A DNA stretch of 64,000 nucleotides from Cognatiluteimonas profundi (GTDB lineage Bacteria; Pseudomonadota; Gammaproteobacteria; Xanthomonadales; Xanthomonadaceae): NCBI RefSeq assembly GCF_009792795.1, contig NZ_VKHQ01000003.1:248001-312000 (forward strand), in the 5' to 3' direction. The translations under genes and the position numbers were made by a program. This document shows, piece after piece, positions 55,190 through 64,000 of this stretch. Under the pieces are notes generated by a model that was not told the DNA's origin, searched no databases, and saw only the letters and a list, made by a program, of their open reading frames with translations. Each line of letters starts with the position of its first letter. Within the stretch, counting starts at the first letter, position 1.

Positions 55190-55265
55190 GTCCCCATCGT
55201 CTAGAGGCCCAGGACATTACCCTTTCACGGTAGCGACAGGGGTTCGAATCCCCTTGGGGACGCCA
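55190..55265 (+). tRNA. tRNA-Glu (anticodon TTC)
   Basis: The 76-base tRNA has acceptor stem GTCCCC(A) / (T)GGGGAC, loop CTTTCAC with anticodon TTC, T-arm GGTTCGAATCC and encoded GCCA. It is nearly identical to E. coli tRNA-Glu. It decodes GAA and GAG and is a substrate of the MnmA encoded in this window. It forms one unit with tRNA-Ala. Confidence 0.97.
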
Positions 55266-55283
55266 TCTTCAAGACAGTTTCTG

Positions 55284-55307
55284 GCCCGCTTCGGCGGGCT
55301 TTTTTTT
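55284..55307 (+). terminator. Rho-independent terminator of the tRNA pair
   Basis: GCCCGC-TTCG-GCGGGC is followed by eight T residues, 18 bases after tRNA-Glu. Confidence 0.95.
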
Positions 55308-55385
55308 GCGCGTCCGGCTCGCCGGCGATGGCGTGCGGTCACCGCGCATGCAGACGCATCGCATTTGCTACGGGCGGTGCGGTGC

Positions 55386-55886
55386 TCAGCGCACGTTCTT
55401 GAGCTCCGCGACCTCCAGCGATGCGTCCGCGGGCGCCAGCGTGGCGACGCCGTGGCCGCCCTCCCCCAGGTACAGCAGCCACTTCCCAAGGAATGTGTTC
55501 ATCCGCATCCGGTGATCGATCAGTCGCGCGGGCGGCGGGTACATGCCGATGACATCCTGCCAGCGTCGTCCGACGTAACAGTGCGTCGCCTCGACCTGGC
55601 GCGCATCGTGGTACACGCGCAGGAATGCGGACGGATCCGGCTCGCCCGTCCTCGGGTCCTGCATGGCATAGGTCATGCGCAACTCCGTCGTGTACGGGTG
55701 CTGCTGCATGACGTCGATGCGCAGGTCCAGTCCATCCCCGATGGACGACACATAAACTCCCGGAGCCAGGTGGTCCGGGTGGAACAGCCGGGTGAGACGG
55801 CCGAAGTTTTCCGCATACAACCCCATCAACCACCCAAAGCGGCTCAGCCTGGGAATGCGGGTGATGCGGGTGACGAGCTGGGTCAT
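55386..55886 (-). CDS. DUF1249 (YqiB-like) family protein
   Basis: The 166-residue protein matches the YqiB/DUF1249 family in its order of motifs: RFGWLMGLYAENFGRLTRLF near the start, LRIDVMQQHPYTTELRMTY in the middle and LRVYHDARQVEATHCY later. It has no signal peptide or membrane segment and is probably cytoplasmic. Function is unknown in all members; E. coli yqiB lies next to cpdA and nudF. Here it is a single gene between the tRNA pair and ppsR. A stretch of 119 bases up to ppsR holds no other gene. Confidence 0.88.
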   Translation of the reverse strand: MTQLVTRITRIPRLSRFGWLMGLYAENFGRLTRLFHPDHLAPGVYVSSIGDGLDLRIDVMQQHPYTTELRMTYAMQDPRTGEPDPSAFLRVYHDARQVEATHCYVGRRWQDVIGMYPPPARLIDHRMRMNTFLGKWLLYLGEGGHGVATLAPADASLEVAELKNVR

Positions 55887-56005
55887 GGCTCGATCCTACA
55901 CGCCGGAAACGCGAAGGTGGAGGCATTGACCGACGTGCCGTCACAGGCCTAACGTGAGCGGTCCACGGGGTTCCGGATTTTGGCGCCCGTTCAGCGAGCG
56001 TCGCG

Positions 56006-56827
56006 CTAGTACATCTCGCGGTTGATCCCCAGTTCCTCCAGCACGCGACTCGAAATCTCCTCGATCGACGCATGGGTCGTGCTCAGCATCGGGATACCCT
56101 CGCCGCGCAACAGCGCTTCCGCTGCAGCCACTTCGTGCTTGCAGGTCTCGATGCGCGAATAGCGTGAATTGGGACGGCGTTCCTGCCGGATCTGCTGCAG
56201 GCGGAACGGCTCGATCGTCAGGCCGAACAGCTTGGATCGATATGGTCGCAACTTGGCCGGCAACCGGTCGGAATCGAGGTCTTCCTCGGTCAATGGATAG
56301 TTCGCGGCGCGCACGCCGTGATGCAGGGCCAGGTACACGCAGGTCGGTGTCTTGCCTGCGCGCGACACGCCGATCAGGATCACTTCGGCTTCGCTGTAAT
56401 CCATGCTGACGCCGTCATCGTGGGTCAATGCGTAGTTCATCGCGTTGATGCGCCGGTGATAGCTTTCGAAGTCGACGAGTCCGTGTGCCTGGCCGACGCG
56501 CGACTGCCTTTGCGTGCCAAGCTCCCTTTCCAGCGGCTCGATGAAGGGCGCGAACACGTCCAGCATCAAGGCCCCGCTGCCGGCGAGCAGGGAATTGAGT
56601 TCCGGGTCGATGCTCGAATTCACGACGATCGGACGCGTGCCGTGCTCCTCTCCCGTACGACGGATCTTCGCCGCGGCTTCGATGGCCTTGTCGGCAGTGT
56701 CGACGAACGGGATCCGGTCGGTGACGAATCGCGTCCCGGCGAACTGGGTCAGCAGGCTGTGGCCAATGGTTTCGGCGGTGATGCCGGTACCGTCGGAAAC
56801 GTAGAAAACCGGGCGTGTGACGACCAT
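56006..56827 (-). CDS. ppsR: PEP synthase regulatory protein PpsR
   Basis: PpsR is a bifunctional ADP-dependent kinase and phosphate-dependent pyrophosphorylase that switches PpsA off and on by a threonine phosphorylation next to its catalytic histidine. The 273-residue product begins [20 protein letters not shown] and has the P-loop [18 protein letters not shown] and [20 protein letters not shown] 56827 is the conserved start. It is divergent from ppsA across 111 bases, so regulator and target are paired. Confidence 0.95.
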   Translation of the reverse strand: MVVTRPVFYVSDGTGITAETIGHSLLTQFAGTRFVTDRIPFVDTADKAIEAAAKIRRTGEEHGTRPIVVNSSIDPELNSLLAGSGALMLDVFAPFIEPLERELGTQRQSRVGQAHGLVDFESYHRRINAMNYALTHDDGVSMDYSEAEVILIGVSRAGKTPTCVYLALHHGVRAANYPLTEEDLDSDRLPAKLRPYRSKLFGLTIEPFRLQQIRQERRPNSRYSRIETCKHEVAAAEALLRGEGIPMLSTTHASIEEISSRVLEELGINREMY

Positions 56828-56872
56828 GAAAGACGACTCCGTCGATGCGGCAAGCGCCGCGGCAGGCTGGGT

Positions 56873-56881
56873 TGCTAAAAT
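56873..56881 (+). promoter_or_regulatory. Extended -10 promoter of ppsA
   Basis: TGC-TAAAAT fits an extended -10 (TGn plus hexamer) 58 bases before the TTG start. No good -35 is needed or seen. It would give a leader of about 50 bases. Confidence 0.5.
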
Positions 56882-56938
56882 AAGCGTTTGGGCCGAAGCC
56901 TGCCCGCCCTCCCCCACCGAACATCCGGAGTGACCGCT

Positions 56939-59308
56939 TTGAGCGCCAATATCCTGTGGCTGCAAGACCTGCGACTGTCCGATCTGGCACAGGTGGGCGG
57001 CAAGAATTCCTCGCTGGGTGAAATGATCGGCGAGTTGGCCGGCCTCGGCGTCTCGGTCCCCGGGGGATTCGCCACTACTGCCGACGCCTTCCGGGCCTTC
57101 ATCGCCCACAATGATCTCGAGCATCGAATCTTCGATCGACTGGCGCCGCTGGATGTCGAGGACGTCCCCGCACTGAGTGCGGCTGGCGCGGAAATCCGCC
57201 GCTGGGTGATCGAGTCGCCGCTGCAGCCCGATCTTGAGCGCGACCTCGAAACCGCCTACCGCCGGCTGTGCGACGAGAACGGAGGCGAGATCGCCGTTGC
57301 CGTGCGTTCCTCGGCGACTGCGGAGGACCTGCCGGATGCGTCATTCGCCGGCCAGCAGGAAACCTATCTCAATGTCACCGGCGCCGCCGACGTGGCATTG
57401 AAGGTCAGGGAGGTGTTCGCCAGCCTCTACAACGATCGTGCGATCGCCTACCGGGTCCATCACGGCTTCAAGCACGAGGACGTCTTCCTGTCGGCCGGCG
57501 TGCAGCTGATGGTGCGCTCCGATATCGGCGCCTCGGGCGTGTTGTTCACCCTGGATACCGAGTCGGGCTTCCGCGATGTGGTGTTCATCACCTCCAGCTA
57601 CGGCCTTGGCGAGAACGTGGTCCAGGGCGCGGTCAATCCGGACGAGTTCTACGTCTACAAGCCGACGCTGCGCCTTGGAAAACCCGCCATTTTGCGTCGA
57701 TCACTTGGGACCAAGCAGATCCGCATGGTGTATTCGGACCAGGCTGGCGAGCGCGTGCGCAACGAGGCGACGCCGCCGGAGTTGTGCAGCCGTTTCTCCA
57801 TCTCCGACGAAGATGTGCACGAACTGGCGCGACAGGCGCTGGTGATCGAGCAGCACTACGATCGCCCGATGGATATCGAATGGGCGAAGGACGGTGTCAC
57901 CGGGAAATTGTTCATCGTGCAGGCGCGCCCGGAAACGGTGAAGTCGCGCGGCCACGCGACGCAGATCGAGCGCTATACGCTGCTCGAGCGCGGCAAGGTC
58001 ATTGCAGAGGGTCGCGCGATCGGCCAGAAGATCGGCAGCGGTGTCGCACGCGTGGTGCGCAAGCTGAGCGACATGAACCATGTGCAGCCCGGCGACGTGC
58101 TCGTTGCCGACATGACCGATCCCGACTGGGAACCGGTCATGAAGCGCGCGTCGGCCATTGTCACCAACCGTGGCGGGCGTACCTGCCATGCCGCGATCAT
58201 CGCGCGCGAACTGGGCGTGCCGGCAGTGGTCGGGACCGGCGATGCGCTGGACCGGATCGTCGACGGCAGCCTGGTCACGATCAGCTGCGCGGAGGGCGAC
58301 ACGGGTTTCATCTTCGAAGGCGCCCTGCCCTTCGACCGCACCACGACCGACCTGGGCAACATGCCGCCCGCCCCGCTCAAGATCATGATGAATGTCGCCA
58401 ATCCGGATCGCGCCTTCGACTTCGGCATGCTGCCCAACGCCGGCATCGGCCTGGCGCGACTGGAAATGATCATCGCCAGCCACATCGGCGTGCATCCCAA
58501 GGCCCTGCTCGAATATGCGCAACAGGATGCGGCGACGAAAAAGAAAATCGACGAGCGCATGGCGGGTTATTCCACGCCAGTCGATTTCTACGTCGACAGG
58601 CTCGCCGAAGGCATCGCGACGATCACCGCATCGGTCGCGCCGAACCCGGTCATCGTCCGCCTGTCGGACTTCAAGACCAACGAATACGCCAACCTGATCG
58701 GTGGCAGTCGCTACGAGCCGCACGAAGAAAACCCGATGATCGGCTTCCGCGGCGCCAGCCGTTACGTCGACCCGTCGTTCAAGGACGCCTTCGCGCTGGA
58801 ATGCCGCGCCGTGCGCAAGGTGCGCAACGAGATGGGGCTCGACAACCTGTGGGTGATGATCCCCTTCGTGCGCACCCTTGGCGAAGGCCGCAAGGTGCTC
58901 GACGTGCTGGCGGAGAACGGCCTTCAGAAGGGCATGGATGGACTCAAGGTCATCATGATGTGCGAAGTCCCGTCCAATGCATTGCTGGCCGACGAATTCC
59001 TGGAATTGTTCGACGGTTTCTCGATCGGCTCCAACGACCTGACGCAACTGACCCTGGGCCTGGACCGCGATTCGGCGATCGTCGCGAGCCTCTTCGACGA
59101 GCGCGATCCGGCCGTCAAGAAGATGCTCTCGATGGCGATCAGCGCCGCGCGCGCCAAGGGCAAATACATCGGCATCTGCGGCCAGGGGCCCTCGGACCAT
59201 CCCGACCTGGCCGAGTGGCTGATGGAGCAAGGCATCGAATCGATGTCGCTCAACCCCGACACCGTCGTCGACACATGGTTGCAGCTGGCCAAGTCCAAGG
59301 CGCGGTAA
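56939..59308 (+). CDS. ppsA: Phosphoenolpyruvate synthase
   Basis: PpsA converts pyruvate, ATP and water to phosphoenolpyruvate, AMP and phosphate for gluconeogenesis. The 789-residue protein (E. coli 792) has the ATP-grasp N-terminal half ([40 protein letters not shown]), the mobile phosphohistidine domain with [20 protein letters not shown], in which Thr-Cys-His holds the catalytic His and the PpsR-target Thr, and the PEP-binding C-terminal barrel ([35 protein letters not shown]). The start is decided by GGAG at 56927-56930, which is 8 bases before TTG 56939; GTG 56930 would overlap that site. Confidence 0.95.
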   Translation: MSANILWLQDLRLSDLAQVGGKNSSLGEMIGELAGLGVSVPGGFATTADAFRAFIAHNDLEHRIFDRLAPLDVEDVPALSAAGAEIRRWVIESPLQPDLERDLETAYRRLCDENGGEIAVAVRSSATAEDLPDASFAGQQETYLNVTGAADVALKVREVFASLYNDRAIAYRVHHGFKHEDVFLSAGVQLMVRSDIGASGVLFTLDTESGFRDVVFITSSYGLGENVVQGAVNPDEFYVYKPTLRLGKPAILRRSLGTKQIRMVYSDQAGERVRNEATPPELCSRFSISDEDVHELARQALVIEQHYDRPMDIEWAKDGVTGKLFIVQARPETVKSRGHATQIERYTLLERGKVIAEGRAIGQKIGSGVARVVRKLSDMNHVQPGDVLVADMTDPDWEPVMKRASAIVTNRGGRTCHAAIIARELGVPAVVGTGDALDRIVDGSLVTISCAEGDTGFIFEGALPFDRTTTDLGNMPPAPLKIMMNVANPDRAFDFGMLPNAGIGLARLEMIIASHIGVHPKALLEYAQQDAATKKKIDERMAGYSTPVDFYVDRLAEGIATITASVAPNPVIVRLSDFKTNEYANLIGGSRYEPHEENPMIGFRGASRYVDPSFKDAFALECRAVRKVRNEMGLDNLWVMIPFVRTLGEGRKVLDVLAENGLQKGMDGLKVIMMCEVPSNALLADEFLELFDGFSIGSNDLTQLTLGLDRDSAIVASLFDERDPAVKKMLSMAISAARAKGKYIGICGQGPSDHPDLAEWLMEQGIESMSLNPDTVVDTWLQLAKSKAR

Positions 59309-59317
59309 GCGGTCAAC

Positions 59318-59343
59318 GCCGGCCCGCGATATCGCGGGCCGGC
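59318..59343. terminator. Perfect 26-bp palindrome between ppsA and orn
   Basis: GCCGGCCCGCGAT and its exact reverse complement ATCGCGGGCCGGC abut with no loop. It lies 9 bases after ppsA and 31 before the orn stop. As RNA it folds into a very stable hairpin, so it may end both convergent transcripts, but there is no T-run. Confidence 0.5.
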
Positions 59344-59374
59344 AGTTCACGGACTTCCGATCAGGGCCTGCCGA

Positions 59375-59941
59375 TCAGGGAATGCCGACGAGCGCGGCCA
59401 GGTTCTTGCGGTAGTAGCGCAACTCATCGATCGAATCGCGGACATCGCTCAATGCGGTGTGCGCGGATTCCTTGCGCATGCCCGCCAGTACCTGCGGGGC
59501 CCAGCGTCGCGCCAGTTCCTTCAGCGTGCTGACATCCAGGTTGCGGTAGTGGAAGTGCTGCTCGAGTTTCGGCATCAGCCGATGCAGGAAGCGGCGGTCC
59601 TGGCAGATCGAATTGCCGCACATCGGCGACGCATTCGCCGGCACCCATTCCTGCAGGAACGACAGCGTGCGAGCTTCGGCGTCCGCCATGCCGACGCCCT
59701 CCTCCAGCACGCGGTGCCAGAGGCCGGACTTCATGTGCTGCTTCCGGTTCCAGTCGTCCATCGACTCGAGCGTGGACAGCGACTGCGCGATCGACAACTC
59801 GGGACCGGTCGCGAGGATGTTGAGCTGCGAATCGGTGACGATCGTGGCGATCTCGAGGATCGAATCCTGGTCCGTGTCGAGCCCGGTCATCTCCAGGTCG
59901 ATCCAGATCAGTCGTCCTTCTGTTTCAGGGTTGGCTGCCAT
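59375..59941 (-). CDS. orn: Oligoribonuclease
   Basis: Orn is the 3'-5' exonuclease that clears 2-5 nucleotide RNAs, including pGpG from cyclic di-GMP breakdown. The 188-residue protein has the DEDDh motifs: [12 protein letters not shown] (Exo I), a second Asp in [12 protein letters not shown] (Exo II) and [20 protein letters not shown] (Exo III with His and Asp). Length is the family's (about 181). It links to RpfG's cyclic di-GMP pathway functionally, not by position. It is a single gene converging on ppsA. Confidence 0.96.
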   Translation of the reverse strand: MAANPETEGRLIWIDLEMTGLDTDQDSILEIATIVTDSQLNILATGPELSIAQSLSTLESMDDWNRKQHMKSGLWHRVLEEGVGMADAEARTLSFLQEWVPANASPMCGNSICQDRRFLHRLMPKLEQHFHYRNLDVSTLKELARRWAPQVLAGMRKESAHTALSDVRDSIDELRYYRKNLAALVGIP

Positions 59942-60015
59942 GCGCTTGGACTAGTTGTGTCGGGCGATCATAGCCCAGGACATTCGATCGAATCCGCATT
60001 GGTGACGACGCGATG

Positions 60016-62084
<2,069 letters not shown>

Positions 62085-62125
62085 GGTGTTCCGTCAAAAA
62101 AAGCGTTCAACAGTGGAGCCGGCAA

Positions 62126-64000
<1,875 letters not shown>

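Overview
The window is high-GC core chromosome from a gammaproteobacterium of the Xanthomonadaceae/Lysobacteraceae group (Xanthomonas, Stenotrophomonas, Lysobacter, Luteimonas and relatives). The main evidence is a complete rpf (DSF quorum-sensing) cluster next to recJ-prfB-lysS and acnA, plus family-typical gene neighbourhoods. I see no insertion sequence, prophage, CRISPR array or other mobile element, and nearly all sequence is accounted for by about 56 protein genes and two tRNA genes. No genus can be fixed from sequence reading alone.

Layout. 1-12.7 kb: 3' end of recJ, prfB with its programmed frameshift, lysS, rpfG-rpfC (two-component signalling, no rpfH), convergent rpfF and rpfB (DSF synthesis and fatty-acyl-CoA ligase), a small lipoprotein and acnA. 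12.8-21 kb: a translationally coupled nudJ-mnmA-hflD unit, clpS-clpA facing infA, aat, a FemAB/GNAT-like gene and trxB (N-degron proteolysis and translation initiation). 21-32.9 kb: ald, ftsK, a TonB-like pair, serS, azoR facing a LysR regulator, a lipid-kinase/phosphoesterase pair and an NlpC/P60-L,D-transpeptidase pair. 33-45.9 kb: phosphoglucomutase divergent from a 2898-residue cyclic beta-1,2-glucan synthase, then a membrane-anchored Mrr-like protein, a PHA-granule-region protein and a two-FHA membrane protein. 46-52.8 kb: serC, aroA, lolA, a secreted unknown, rarA, crcB, DUF190 and DUF4124, all on the + strand. 52.9-64 kb: an LTA-synthase-like enzyme, tRNA-Ala and tRNA-Glu, yqiB, ppsR/ppsA, orn, guaB-guaA-tadA and the 3' part of folD, mostly on the - strand.

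The most interesting signal is not a gene. The convergent intergenic gap at 52802-52897 holds an 11-6-11 inverted repeat (52857-52884) that looks like a chromosomal dif site, the XerC/XerD recombination site at the replication terminus. Two independent features flip there. GGGNAGGG (KOPS-like) octamers that I found by eye are 7 on + and 1 on - to its left, and 0 on + and 5 on - to its right. Protein genes are 9 of 9 on + from 45.1 kb up to it and 8 of 9 on - after it. FtsK, the translocase that reads KOPS and activates XerCD, is encoded in the same window. This makes the window a probable terminus region.

Functional links. RpfF/RpfB make and recycle DSF, RpfC senses it and RpfG turns over cyclic di-GMP; Orn removes the pGpG by-product. 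Pgm supplies glucose-1-phosphate for UDP-glucose, the donor of the cyclic glucan synthase, and the LTA-synthase-like enzyme could add phosphoglycerol to such a periplasmic glucan (inference). The NlpC/P60 and YkuD-like pair acts on peptidoglycan, and PpsA/PpsR control phosphoenolpyruvate synthesis.
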